43,602 bases of DNA from an uncultured Bacilli bacterium (GCA_910587065.1 CAJUMA010000011.1:1-43602); one strand, 5' to 3'; numbered from the stretch's first letter, positions 15,139 to 24,903 are shown. A program made the numbers and translations. Notes: a model not told the origin generated them from the sequence alone.

Positions 15139-17043
15139 ATGAGAAGAAAGATGTTAATAATTGTACCCGTTATAATATTGCTTTTAGTAAGTGGTGGATT
15201 AAGTTTATATTTTTATAATGAAACTGAAAAAGTAAATAATTTTTTAATTGGTGATAAGTATACAGCTTTATATGAACAAGTTAGTAAACAAGAAGATATT
15301 AATGAGTTACTTGAAAGAGTTTCTAACGAAAAGAAATATACTTTTAAAGATGCGTATGTGGAAGTTAATCCATATAAAATTAGTCCTTTATCAGGAATCA
15401 TAATATTTAACACTAATAAAAGTGAAGAGGTTAAAGTTTATATCAATGAAATATTTGTAACAACAATGGAAAGTGCAAACAAGCACATTATACCCATATA
15501 TGGGTTAAGAGAAAATTTTGACAATAAGATTAAACTTGTAATGAATGATGAAGAAATGGTATATTCCATGAAAACAGAGGACAGTAAAATAGAGTTTCCT
15601 TTAACGGTTAATACACGAAGTGAGCTTTTAAATAATGAAGAACTCTACTTTACTGTTGCATCCTTTTCTACTTATCTTACTGGGTGGGATAGTTTAGGTA
15701 ATTTAAGATTTTATTTAACTGTTGATAATCGTATGGATGTTGAATGGTTAGATAATGGACATTTTTTAATAGGAACATCGCAAGGGCAGTTTGCTGAAAA
15801 TTTCATAGCTTTTGTGGAAATGGATTATTTAGGCAAAATATACAACTATTATGTTCCTTCTAATGGTTATTCTTTTGAATTTCAAAATTTAACTAATAAT
15901 ACTTTGATGTTGGCTGGGGGGAAAAATCCTGTTTATTTAGAAGAACAAGTGATTTATACGATAAATAAAAGTGATGGAAAAACCATTGATTTACTTAATT
16001 TATCAGAAGTTATTCTAAGTATTGATCCAGAATTTGATAAAACTTATTTAGGACAGAAGGCTATTAGAAATTCTTTCTATTATAATGAAGCAACTGATGA
16101 GTTATTAGTATCTTTTAGAGGGCTAGATGCTATTCTTTCTTTTAATTTTCATGGTAAAACATTAAATTGGATTTATACTGATCCAAATAATGAGTTATTT
16201 TTACGTGATGTGTGGAAAAGTTATTTAGTAAAAAGTAAAACAGGCATTTATCCAATGGGGCAACATTCTGTAATTTTTACGAATGATGGTAATATTGGAA
16301 TATTTAATAATGGTTATAACAGATTACATGGATTTGAAAATGGTGGTAATGATTTAGTTAGCTATTATAAAGATAATTATTCAAGTGTTGATATATTTAA
16401 GATAGTAAAGAATGAAGCTACTTTAGTATGGCGATATGATGCTAATAAGACAATGTTTTCTCATCAATATGGATCTGTTAGAGAGACTAATTTGGGATAT
16501 CTCTTGAATTTTGGCTATAATCTTAAAGATGAGTATCGAAATGATGAAAATGGTTCTTTGAGTAAAGCTGAAGCAACGCAAGAAAATATTTATTCAAGAA
16601 TAATAGAAGTTGACAAAAATAAAAACATTTTATTTGATGCTACTTGCGAAGAAGGTAAATATCGAGCATTTAAACATAATATCTATAGTGAAAAATCGGA
16701 AAACGTAAAAGTGGACGCTTTAAATATATATGAAAACTTAAAAAAAGATGAGACTCGTGAAAGTACATATAAAGAAGAAAAAATAGTTGATGCTTCTGAA
16801 TGGATTTATTCTTGTGATTTTACTAAGAATACTTTTGCTACTAATTATGAGATAACTAAATTTGATGATATGAAGTTTTTATTCGTTAACAAAACAGGTA
16901 AAATCTATGCATTTAACTATAAAGATCGTGATAATGAAGTATTAAATAAAATTTTTAATGTTAATTTGCCAAATGGGGAATATGCTCTGTATATTAATTT
17001 AAATGGGAATATATATAAGACAAATAAAGTGTATAAGTTTTAG
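15139..17043 (+). CDS. Arylsulfotransferase (ASST)-type extracellular protein
   Basis: The product is 634 residues from ATG 15139 (GTGAGGAAG as ribosome site; the GTG at 15127 overlaps it). One N-terminal membrane segment anchors an outside domain. The repeats DNRMDVEWLDNGHFLIG, ATDELLVSFRGLDAILSF, MGQHSVIFTNDGNIGIFNNG and LVWRYD match the six-blade propeller of aryl-sulfate sulfotransferases, where histidines such as that in GQH take part in moving sulfate between phenols. An N-terminal Ig-like region precedes it, as in bacterial ASST. Whether this homologue is an active sulfotransferase is not certain. Confidence 0.75.
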   Translation: MRRKMLIIVPVIILLLVSGGLSLYFYNETEKVNNFLIGDKYTALYEQVSKQEDINELLERVSNEKKYTFKDAYVEVNPYKISPLSGIIIFNTNKSEEVKVYINEIFVTTMESANKHIIPIYGLRENFDNKIKLVMNDEEMVYSMKTEDSKIEFPLTVNTRSELLNNEELYFTVASFSTYLTGWDSLGNLRFYLTVDNRMDVEWLDNGHFLIGTSQGQFAENFIAFVEMDYLGKIYNYYVPSNGYSFEFQNLTNNTLMLAGGKNPVYLEEQVIYTINKSDGKTIDLLNLSEVILSIDPEFDKTYLGQKAIRNSFYYNEATDELLVSFRGLDAILSFNFHGKTLNWIYTDPNNELFLRDVWKSYLVKSKTGIYPMGQHSVIFTNDGNIGIFNNGYNRLHGFENGGNDLVSYYKDNYSSVDIFKIVKNEATLVWRYDANKTMFSHQYGSVRETNLGYLLNFGYNLKDEYRNDENGSLSKAEATQENIYSRIIEVDKNKNILFDATCEEGKYRAFKHNIYSEKSENVKVDALNIYENLKKDETRESTYKEEKIVDASEWIYSCDFTKNTFATNYEITKFDDMKFLFVNKTGKIYAFNYKDRDNEVLNKIFNVNLPNGEYALYINLNGNIYKTNKVYKF

Positions 17044-17071
17044 AAAGTGTAGTAATACATTTTCTTTTTTT
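17042..17071 (+). terminator. Terminator of the ASST operon
   Basis: AGAAAGTGTA-GTAA-TACATTTTCT (one G-U pair), then TTTTTT. Its first base is the last of the stop TAG. Confidence 0.75.
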
Positions 17072-17094
17072 GTATAATTAGAGTGGTGATTTAG

Positions 17095-18087
17095 ATGAGT
17101 ATAATTGATGACATAAAGATTCGTGCTAAATATTTAAAAAAAGTAATTGTTTTACCAGAGAGTGAAGATGAAAGAATAGTTGCATCGGCAGTTAAAGCAA
17201 CTCGTGAGGGCATTGCTGATATTATTCTAATTGGTAGTGAAGATAAAATAAAGGAAATTCATTCTTTTGATTTTGAAGATATTAAATTTATTGATCCTGA
17301 AAATTATGAGAAGACGAAAGAATTAATAGATGATTTTTATTTAATGCGAAAAGAAAAAGGATTAACATATGAAGAAGCAAGTAAGTTAGTAAAAGAAAAT
17401 TATATTTATTTTGCTTGTATGTTAGTGAATAAGGGAATTGCTGATGGAGTTGTATCTGGGGCGAGTCACTCATCATCTGATACTTTAAGACCAGCTTTAC
17501 AAATTTTAAAAACAAAAGAAAAAAATGATTTAGTATCGGCATTTTTCCTAATGGATGTTCCAAATACTAGTTATGGTGAAAATGGTGTGTTCGTATTTTC
17601 TGATGCTGGGTTAAATCAAAATCCAACTAGTGAAGAATTAGCGAGTATTGCCTTTTCTTCATCTAAATCATTTGAATTATTAACAGGACGTGTTTCCAAA
17701 GTTGCTTTTTTATCTCATTCAACTTATTCATCTGCCAATCATAGCGATGTAACAAAAGTCGAAAAGGCAGTTAAAATAGCTAAAGAGAAATATCAGAAAA
17801 TGATTTGTGATGGGGAAATGCAATTAGATGCAGCAATAGACCAAAAAATTGCTAAGATTAAGTGTCCTAGTTCAATTGTGGCAGGTCGAGCAAACACTTT
17901 AATATTTCCCGATTTGGATGCGGGTAATATCGGATATAAATTAGTAGAAAGACTTGCTAATGCTCAGGCTTATGGTCCGATTACGCAAGGAATAAAAAAA
18001 CCTGTGAATGATTTATCCAGAGGTTGTAGTGTTGATGACATAGTTGGTGTAATTGCCATAACTGTATTACAGTGTGAAGAAAAATAA
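17095..18087 (+). CDS. pta: Phosphate acetyltransferase
   Basis: The product is 330 residues, the usual length of the short Pta type. It changes acetyl-CoA and phosphate into acetyl phosphate, normally followed by acetate kinase (not in this window) to make ATP and acetate. Motifs are VLPESEDERIVASAVKA, GIADGVVSGASHSSSDTLRPALQ, VFSDAGLNQNPTSEELA, MLSFST-like FLSHSTYSSA and CPSSIVAGRANTLIFPDLDAGNIGYK. A TATAAT (17073-17078) lies 16 bases before the ATG. Confidence 0.95.
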   Translation: MSIIDDIKIRAKYLKKVIVLPESEDERIVASAVKATREGIADIILIGSEDKIKEIHSFDFEDIKFIDPENYEKTKELIDDFYLMRKEKGLTYEEASKLVKENYIYFACMLVNKGIADGVVSGASHSSSDTLRPALQILKTKEKNDLVSAFFLMDVPNTSYGENGVFVFSDAGLNQNPTSEELASIAFSSSKSFELLTGRVSKVAFLSHSTYSSANHSDVTKVEKAVKIAKEKYQKMICDGEMQLDAAIDQKIAKIKCPSSIVAGRANTLIFPDLDAGNIGYKLVERLANAQAYGPITQGIKKPVNDLSRGCSVDDIVGVIAITVLQCEEK

Positions 18088-18095
18088 ATTAAATA

Positions 18096-18124
18096 AAAAG
18101 GCTGCAAATTAAGCAGCTTTTTTT
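18096..18124. terminator. Bidirectional terminator between pta and rpmB
   Basis: GCTGC-AAATTAA-GCAGC with T on one side and A on the other. The stem contains the last two Ala codons and the stop of rpmB. Confidence 0.75.
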
Positions 18125-18279
18125 AAAGTCTTCCATTCTTTAGCAGCTAAAGTAACTTTAACACCATCAATTCTTTTAGTTTGCATATTTGGTTTTTGTG
18201 TCATTTTAGTAGCTCTATTTGAATGACTTCTTCTGTTTCCAGTTAAAGGTTTTATATTACTTAAATTACTTTTTGTCAT
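18109..18279 (-). CDS. rpmB: 50S ribosomal protein L28
   Basis: The product is 56 residues from the ATG with GGAGGG upstream; a further upstream Met gives 62. The motif KPLTGNRRSHSNRATKMTQKPNMQ is the L28 signature (GN..SHSN..TKR...PN.Q), followed by KVTLAAKEWKTLKK. It lacks the N-terminal zinc Cys of C+ forms, so it is the C- type. It stands alone on the reverse strand between pta and dnaE. Confidence 0.9.
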   Translation of the reverse strand: MTKSNLSNIKPLTGNRRSHSNRATKMTQKPNMQTKRIDGVKVTLAAKEWKTLKKAA

Positions 18280-18407
18280 AGTTTTCCCTCCAATCACGAA
18301 TTCCTTAAGATTATACCATTCAATAAACGCAAAGTCAACACAAATGAATATTTAGTTTTTCTATCATTTATAGTACATTTGTTGTATAATGAAGTTAGGT
18401 GAAGCTT

Positions 18408-21290
18408 ATGTATACTCCTTTAGGCATAAAAACAGATTATTCGCTTTTAAAAAGTCTTATTAAAATAAAAGACTTAATTTCTTATGCTAAGAATAATGAT
18501 TATAAGCTTCTTGGAATACTTGATAATAATTTAAATTCATCTTACGCATTTTATAACGCTTGTAAGGCAGCTGGAATAAAACCGATTATTGGTTTTGATA
18601 CGGAAATAGATAATTATCAAATTTTCTTATATCCTTTGAATAGAAATGGACTTATTACTTTAAACAGGTATACTAAAGATAAAGTTTTACGTGTTTTATC
18701 AATAGCTGACTTAAATGATTACAGTGAAGATGTTATAATTGTCTTACCTTACTCATCTATTGAATTATATGATGTTGTAAAAGATATATTTAAAATAGTT
18801 TATTTAAGTTATACAAATGAAGATGAAAAGAAATCTGAATTAATAGTTTCTAAAAATGTCGTTTATATTAGTGAGATAAATAGTTTAAATGTTAATGATA
18901 GTAAATATGTTAACTATCTTTATATGATTGATAAGAGTTTAAAACTTGGAGATATTGAACTTGTTGATTATAAGAAAAATGTTTTAATGAAGATGAATGA
19001 AAATACAGATGCATTCACTGATTTAATTAATATTGAATTTGAAACAGGAGTAAGACATATACCACATTATGGAGAACCTTCCTTAAATTCAGAAGAGTAT
19101 TTAAGAAATCTTGCAAGTAAAGGTTTAGCAAAGAGAATGGGTGGGAGTATCCCAAAGGAATATACAGAACGCTTAGATTATGAATTAAAAGTAATATCCG
19201 ATATGGGGTTTACAGATTATTTTTTAATTGTTTTTGATTATGTGCGATTTTCTATTAAAAATAACATTATGGTTGGTGCTGGTAGGGGCTCAGCAGTCGG
19301 TTCGTTAGTTGCTTATTCCTTAGGGATTACTTATTTAGATCCATTAAAATATGATTTGCTTTTTGAAAGATTTTTAAATCCTAATCGTATAACGATGCCA
19401 GATATAGATATAGATTTTGAAGATGAACGACGTGAAGAAGTAATTGAGTATGTCAGAAATTTATATGGTAGTGAGCGAGTTGCCAAAATAGTTGCTTATG
19501 CGACTATGACAACAAAAGAAGTATTAAGATGTGTTGCTAAAATTAATAATGTTGATGATTTGACTTTATCAAGTTTGTTTAAGAAAATTAATCCTAAAGA
19601 TAATTTAAAGAAAAATAGAACTTCAGAAGTAGAAGAATTATTAAAAAGAAATTCAATGTTAAAAAAAGTTTATGATGAGTCCATTTATTTAGAAGGTATA
19701 AAGAAACATATTACAATTACGGCGGCAGGTGTTGTTATATCTAGTGTTCCATTAACTGATGTTATGCCATTAACAGAATCAAACGGAGAATTTTTGACAG
19801 GTTATGATAAAGACGAACTTGAGGGATTAGGTATTCTTAAGATGGATTTTTTATCAATTAGAAACCTTACAATAATGTCTAATGTTTTAAAGGATATTGA
19901 AAAAGAAACTGGTAAAAGAATAAATATTAATAATGTACCACTTGATGATGAAGCAGTTTATAAAATATTTAATAAAGCTGATACAGTTGGCGTATTTCAG
20001 TTTGAATCAACAGGGATGAAGAATTTTTTAAAAAAATTAAAACCAACATGTTTTGATGACTTAGTAATGGCTCTTGCCATTTATAGACCCGGGCCAATGG
20101 GATCAATTGATGAGTATTTAGATAGAAAAAATAATCATAAAAAAATAACTTATGTTGATGATTCTTTAGAAGAAATATTAAAGTCAACTTATGGAATATT
20201 AATTTATCAAGAGCAAGTTATGGAAATTTTAAGACGTATGGGTAATTTTAGTTATGCAGAAGCGGACATTATTAGGAGAGCTATAAGCAAAAGAAAATTA
20301 AGTGTTATGGAAGAAGCTCGAGATAAATTTATAAATAATGCAGTTGGACTTGGTTATAAAAAAGAAAGTGCCGAAAACGTTTATGAACTAATTGTAAAAT
20401 TTGGTGATTTTGGTTTTAATAAATCTCATTCCGTTGCTTATGCTTTTATTGCTTATCAAATGGCTTATTTAAAAGTACACTATAAGGAGTACTATTACAT
20501 TAATTTACTCAACATAAATATTGGTGGAGAAGCAAAAACAAAAGAATATTTAGATGAAGCTAAGCATGCGGGAATAAATATTTTAAAGCCCGATATTAAT
20601 TTATCGAATAAAAAGTATTCAAAGGAAAATGATGGAATACGCTTGCCACTTCGAGTGATAAAAGGTGTAGGGATCGCTACAGGAGATAAAATAGTTGAAT
20701 TAAGAGGCGATAAACCATTTTTAGATTTTTATGATTTTATTGCAAGATGTTATGGTTTCAATGTTAATAGAAAAGTGTTAGAGTCATTAATTATGGCTGG
20801 TGTATTTGATGCGTATGGATATAACCGTGCAACTTTGATGAAGAATATTAATTCTGCTATAACTTACGGAGAATTAATAAGAGATTTAGATTCATCTTTA
20901 GTTAGTAAACCAATAATGGAAGAATATCCAGAATATTCAGAAATTGAACTTATGAATAGTGAACTTAATTTATTTGGTTATTATGTGTCAACGCATCCTT
21001 CTTCAAAATATTCATGTTTTAAGTTGATTAATATAGAGGCTTATTTTGATAAATTTGTTGAGTGTGTTGTTTTGGTGGAAAATATAAAAAGTATAAAGAC
21101 AAAAAATAACAAAGATATGGCCTTTTTAACAGCTAGTGATGAAACTACTAATGGTGAATTTACTTGTTTTGAATCAGTAATGCCAAGTCTTAATTTTATA
21201 AGTAAAGGTGACTTAGTAAGGATAAAAGGGAGAGTAGAAAAAAGACTTGATAGGTATAGTGTGATAGTGAAGCAAATTACGAAAATATAG
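18408..21290 (+). CDS. dnaE: DNA polymerase III alpha subunit, DnaE type
   Basis: The product is 960 residues from ATG 18408 (AGGTGA upstream). It has the PHP domain (1-~215), palm with MVGAGRGSAVGSLVAYSLGIT and PDIDIDFED (catalytic aspartates), fingers with FGDFGFNKSHSVAYAFIAYQ, HhH region and a C-terminal OB fold (KSIKTKNNKDMAFLTASDET). The N-terminus, normally HLHVHSEYSLL, reads YTPLGIKTDYSLL, and the usual TDHGN is LDNNLN, so the metal-binding histidines of the PHP domain are lost. It leads an operon with a zinc-finger protein. TATAAT at 18385-18390 is 17 bases from the start. Confidence 0.95.
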   Translation: MYTPLGIKTDYSLLKSLIKIKDLISYAKNNDYKLLGILDNNLNSSYAFYNACKAAGIKPIIGFDTEIDNYQIFLYPLNRNGLITLNRYTKDKVLRVLSIADLNDYSEDVIIVLPYSSIELYDVVKDIFKIVYLSYTNEDEKKSELIVSKNVVYISEINSLNVNDSKYVNYLYMIDKSLKLGDIELVDYKKNVLMKMNENTDAFTDLINIEFETGVRHIPHYGEPSLNSEEYLRNLASKGLAKRMGGSIPKEYTERLDYELKVISDMGFTDYFLIVFDYVRFSIKNNIMVGAGRGSAVGSLVAYSLGITYLDPLKYDLLFERFLNPNRITMPDIDIDFEDERREEVIEYVRNLYGSERVAKIVAYATMTTKEVLRCVAKINNVDDLTLSSLFKKINPKDNLKKNRTSEVEELLKRNSMLKKVYDESIYLEGIKKHITITAAGVVISSVPLTDVMPLTESNGEFLTGYDKDELEGLGILKMDFLSIRNLTIMSNVLKDIEKETGKRININNVPLDDEAVYKIFNKADTVGVFQFESTGMKNFLKKLKPTCFDDLVMALAIYRPGPMGSIDEYLDRKNNHKKITYVDDSLEEILKSTYGILIYQEQVMEILRRMGNFSYAEADIIRRAISKRKLSVMEEARDKFINNAVGLGYKKESAENVYELIVKFGDFGFNKSHSVAYAFIAYQMAYLKVHYKEYYYINLLNINIGGEAKTKEYLDEAKHAGINILKPDINLSNKKYSKENDGIRLPLRVIKGVGIATGDKIVELRGDKPFLDFYDFIARCYGFNVNRKVLESLIMAGVFDAYGYNRATLMKNINSAITYGELIRDLDSSLVSKPIMEEYPEYSEIELMNSELNLFGYYVSTHPSSKYSCFKLINIEAYFDKFVECVVLVENIKSIKTKNNKDMAFLTASDETTNGEFTCFESVMPSLNFISKGDLVRIKGRVEKRLDRYSVIVKQITKI

Positions 21291-21301
21291 ATGAGGTAAT
21301 T

Positions 21302-22231
21302 ATGGAAACACTGGAAGTACTTAAAGAAATGGAAAGGGACGAATATCGCACTGGTATTGAGAAAATTGCTAATATCCTTGCAACAATTGATGATGCTTTA
21401 AAAGAGTATGAAATACGTTTATTTTATGATGGTCTTGGAATGGAAGATGTAAAAGATATAAAGGGGTATATAAATACTTTAAATGACTTGGATTATCAAA
21501 TAAAAACACATATTCAAGATCATATTAGTAGTGAACATGATAAGAAACTTAGGTATTATGATGAAATAAGTTACCAAAAATATCTTCTTAGGTGTATTGG
21601 TTCAATTGGTTTTTGTTTATATAATATACTTACTAATTTAAAAAAAGAGTTAGGTTTATATAGTATAAAGGATTATATTAATGAAAACTCAAGTTTACTT
21701 CATTTAGTTTCAACTAATAACCATTCTAATCAGGCTATTAGGAAGATTTCGGATGATGCCTGTATGTATCGTTGTCAGTTTCATGAAGAAAGACGTTCAT
21801 CAATGCGAGTAAATAATCATAAAAATAGATTATATTGTTATGGTTGTGGAGCTGATTTAGATATATTCCACTATTTAAGTGAATACGAAGGAATTAGTTT
21901 GGACGATGCTTTTTTCTTACTTTCGGAAATAAATAAAATATGTATACCAGAAAATTCTTTTAAAGCAAGTGATGAAATAGTAAGAAAGTATACATGTGCT
22001 TCTGCTTTAAGAAGATATGAGGCAAGACTTGATAGTTGTTTTCAAAGAATGAGACATAAAAATAAAACTTTTAATAATTACCTTGCTTTAGAAAAAATAA
22101 AACAAGAAAGAGAAACAATTAAGAGAATAAAAAGTAATGAATATATTGAAGTGCCACAAAAAAAGACAAGCAAGTCTTTAAGGTACATTAATCATTTAGA
22201 AGAAGGGAAACGAATATATGCCGAGTTATGA
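21302..22231 (+). CDS. Stand-alone primase-type CHC2 zinc-finger protein
   Basis: The product is 309 residues. Near residues 157-205 is the DnaG-type zinc-binding domain: CQFHEERRSSMRVNN, then LYCYGCGADLDIFHYLSEYE (Cys-x2-His ... Cys-x2-Cys, followed by the (F)-x-Y-L-S-E-Y-E-G helix). In DnaG this domain is followed by the TOPRIM catalytic domain. Here the rest is helical and no TOPRIM motif is seen, and the domain is preceded by ~150 helical residues. So it is not a normal primase; it may regulate or load DNA at the fork. It starts 11 bases after dnaE, which supports a replication-linked role (inference). It overlaps the next gene by 14 bases. Confidence 0.7.
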   Translation: METLEVLKEMERDEYRTGIEKIANILATIDDALKEYEIRLFYDGLGMEDVKDIKGYINTLNDLDYQIKTHIQDHISSEHDKKLRYYDEISYQKYLLRCIGSIGFCLYNILTNLKKELGLYSIKDYINENSSLLHLVSTNNHSNQAIRKISDDACMYRCQFHEERRSSMRVNNHKNRLYCYGCGADLDIFHYLSEYEGISLDDAFFLLSEINKICIPENSFKASDEIVRKYTCASALRRYEARLDSCFQRMRHKNKTFNNYLALEKIKQERETIKRIKSNEYIEVPQKKTSKSLRYINHLEEGKRIYAEL

Positions 22232-23138
22232 AGATTATTTAGAATATCAAGATTATTTAGGAAAGTTACCAGATGATTTAAATAAATATGTTGACTTATC
22301 TTTTATGTTGAGACTTAAAGGAATTACACTTTTATGTGGCATGATTAATGCAAGTAAACATATGTATAAATTTAATTTACCGAATATTACGCGATTTGAT
22401 CATTCTTTAAATGATGCAAAAATTACTTGGAAGTTAACACAAAGTAGAGAAAAAACACTTGCTAGTTTATTTCATGATGTAGCGTCTCCAACATGGTGTC
22501 ATGTTGTTGATTATTTAAATAAAGATTTTGTTGCACAGGAAAGTACAGAAGAAAAAACGGAAGAAATATTAAGAAAATCGGATAAGTTACTGGAATATCT
22601 AGCTAGAGATGGAATAGATTTTTCAAAGATTGCTGATTTTAAAATTTACAGTGAAGCCGATTTACCAAGACCAAAGTTATGTGCAGATCGTGTTGAAAAT
22701 ACTATTTCTACTGCTTTTGCTTGGATGGGAAATATTACGGTAGATGAGGCTAAGTGTGTAATTGATTCGTTAAGACTTTATAAAAACGAAGATGGTGAAA
22801 CGGAGATTGGTTTAAATAATTATGAAGCAGCACTTATGCTTGTTAACATTAATCGTGAAATTAATCGCTTAACGCATACTAAAGAAGATAATTTCATGAT
22901 GCTTACAGCAAGTGAAATTTTAAAAAGACTGATTGATACAAAGGCCGTTTCTTATGATGATTTGTTTTTAATAACGGAAAGTGATTTAATCGATATAATT
23001 GAGGCAAGTCAAGATGAGGCTGTAAAGAAATTTTATCGGGAATATAAAACAGCTCAAACTATACCTGATATTTATGTACCAAAGATAAAAGAAATTGTTT
23101 TAAATCCTTTAGTTAAAGGAAAAAGATTTGGAGGATAA
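22218..23138 (+). CDS. HD-domain phosphohydrolase-like protein
   Basis: The product is 306 residues. An HD-superfamily core is suggested by RFDHSLNDAKI, then FHDVASPTWCHVVDYL (His-Asp pair with a later His/Asp), and PKLCADRVENTIS (Asp-Arg) near residue 155, the order seen in dNTPase/YfbR-type HD proteins. It may act on a nucleotide or metabolite; substrate unknown. It overlaps the zinc-finger gene by 14 bases and ends one base before the M3 peptidase start. The operon with dnaE suggests a link to nucleotide or replication housekeeping, but this is inference. Confidence 0.7.
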   Translation: MPSYEDYLEYQDYLGKLPDDLNKYVDLSFMLRLKGITLLCGMINASKHMYKFNLPNITRFDHSLNDAKITWKLTQSREKTLASLFHDVASPTWCHVVDYLNKDFVAQESTEEKTEEILRKSDKLLEYLARDGIDFSKIADFKIYSEADLPRPKLCADRVENTISTAFAWMGNITVDEAKCVIDSLRLYKNEDGETEIGLNNYEAALMLVNINREINRLTHTKEDNFMMLTASEILKRLIDTKAVSYDDLFLITESDLIDIIEASQDEAVKKFYREYKTAQTIPDIYVPKIKEIVLNPLVKGKRFGG

Positions 23139-23139
23139 T

Positions 23140-24852
23140 ATGGAGTATAAGTGGAATTTACATATAATCTATGGAAATGATGAAGAATGGTTAAAAGGGA
23201 AAGAAGATTTACTTAAAGATATAGATGAGTTTAATCATATAATGTCATCTTTAACAAATTCTGTAGAGGATTTTTTAACAGTTACTAAATTAAAAGTCTT
23301 AATTGATGAGAAAATTGAAAGAGTTTATTGTTATCCTAGAAGATTTTTAGATTTGGATATTGAAGATAAACAACATAAAGAAGCATTCAATGAAGCATTA
23401 AATATATATCAAAGTATTTTAAAACATACGAGTGCATTTGAAAGTCTTGCAATTGAACATAAAAAGGAAATTGAAGAGTTTTTAAAAGATGAGAATGCTT
23501 CTTACTATAAAAGATATTATGAAATAATGTTTGCTAAATGTTTACATGTAAGCAGTAATGATGATTGGTTTAAAAATTATCAGATTATTCGGAATGAATA
23601 TCAAAGCCTTATAAGTGAACTTGAATTTGGTAAAATAAATGTTAATGGAAAAGATATTGTAGTCAATAATGATGGATACTCTAACTTACTTTTAAATGAA
23701 GATAGAGGGGTAAGAAAATCTGCCTACAATGCTATAAATGAGGCTTATTTAAGTGTTGCTGATGAGATAACTAATCTTTTTCTAAGAAAGTTAAAAAATG
23801 ATATTGAATCGACTAAAAATAAAGGATATGATTCTTTTATGAGTATGAAAATGTCCGAACTTGAACTTCCAAGAACATTAATTAACGATATTATTAATGT
23901 CATTAATAATAAATTAGGAATAATGCATGATTTTTTATCTTTAAAGAAGGATTTAAGTGGATTAGATGAATATTGTTTATATGATTCATCACTTCCCAAG
24001 TTAAGTACTAATTCTCATCATATTGAATTTGATGAAGCTATTAATATTGCAAGGGTAACCCTTTCGTTACTTGGAAGTGATTATTTGAGTCATGTTGATA
24101 GTTTAATTAACGAATCTATTGATGCATTTCCAAGTAAGGGAAAAAGAACGAATGATTTTACGGGTATTACTTATGCAGGTATTCCATATGTTTGTTTAAA
24201 TTTTACAGGTAAAAAAGCAGGAGTAAGAGCTCTAATTCATGAACTTGGTCATGCAGTACATTTGTTATATTCTAAAGAAAATAATGATTTTACTTATTTT
24301 GAATTTAGTTTATTTTTAACTGAGGTTGTTGCTAAAGTAAATGAAGCTATATTTAACAACAGCGGTAATTTGGATGATGCTGATTTACTAAGTATCTTAT
24401 CAACTCAGTTAAATTCAATATTTAATCAAATCATGTTTACGGAATTTGAAATGCGAATAGTTAATTTGCTGGAAAATAATGAACATGTAGATAAAGATAT
24501 AATTAGTCATATTTATGAAGAATTATTAAAGAAATATAATGGTTCCGCTTTAACTATTGGTGAGTATGATAAATATGGTTGGTTAAGAATAAGCCACTTT
24601 ATTATGCAAGAATCATTTTATTTGTATCAGTATTCTCTTGGAACAATGCTCGCAAATAAAATATATCATAAGTTAAGTAGTGATGATAATTATAAAGAAA
24701 CATATATAAGTATGCTTGGAATTGGAAATAAAATGAATATAATTGATTCTCTTAAATCTGTCGAGATAGATTTATTTGATAAAACTATATTAGATGACTC
24801 ATTTAATAATTTAGATGTAATGATAAAGAAACTAAAAAAGAATCAATCGTAA
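23140..24852 (+). CDS. pepF: Oligoendopeptidase F-type M3 peptidase
   Basis: The product is 570 residues from ATG 23140 (GGAGGATAA ribosome site). The zinc motif ALIHELGHAVH (HELGH) lies near residue 368-373 with the downstream Glu in FLTEVVAKVNEAI. N-terminal residues begin MEYKWNLHIIYGNDEEW, the PepF-type start (WDLSDLY...). The length fits M3B oligoendopeptidases. It hydrolyses short peptides in the cytoplasm. It closes the dnaE operon before a terminator at 24952. The family is clear, the operon link is not explained. Confidence 0.9.
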   Translation: MEYKWNLHIIYGNDEEWLKGKEDLLKDIDEFNHIMSSLTNSVEDFLTVTKLKVLIDEKIERVYCYPRRFLDLDIEDKQHKEAFNEALNIYQSILKHTSAFESLAIEHKKEIEEFLKDENASYYKRYYEIMFAKCLHVSSNDDWFKNYQIIRNEYQSLISELEFGKINVNGKDIVVNNDGYSNLLLNEDRGVRKSAYNAINEAYLSVADEITNLFLRKLKNDIESTKNKGYDSFMSMKMSELELPRTLINDIINVINNKLGIMHDFLSLKKDLSGLDEYCLYDSSLPKLSTNSHHIEFDEAINIARVTLSLLGSDYLSHVDSLINESIDAFPSKGKRTNDFTGITYAGIPYVCLNFTGKKAGVRALIHELGHAVHLLYSKENNDFTYFEFSLFLTEVVAKVNEAIFNNSGNLDDADLLSILSTQLNSIFNQIMFTEFEMRIVNLLENNEHVDKDIISHIYEELLKKYNGSALTIGEYDKYGWLRISHFIMQESFYLYQYSLGTMLANKIYHKLSSDDNYKETYISMLGIGNKMNIIDSLKSVEIDLFDKTILDDSFNNLDVMIKKLKKNQS

Positions 24853-24865
24853 AAAAATGTTGTTT

Positions 24866-24903
24866 TTGTCAAAATATTACTCTGTGCAGTAATTTTTTGA
24901 CAA
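24866..24903. repeat. 15-bp inverted repeat
   Basis: TTGTCAAAATATTAC and GTAATTTTTTGACAA with one mismatch flank TCTGTGCA. No U tract follows on either strand, so it is not a clear terminator. It could be an operator or the remains of a mobile-element end. Confidence 0.5.
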
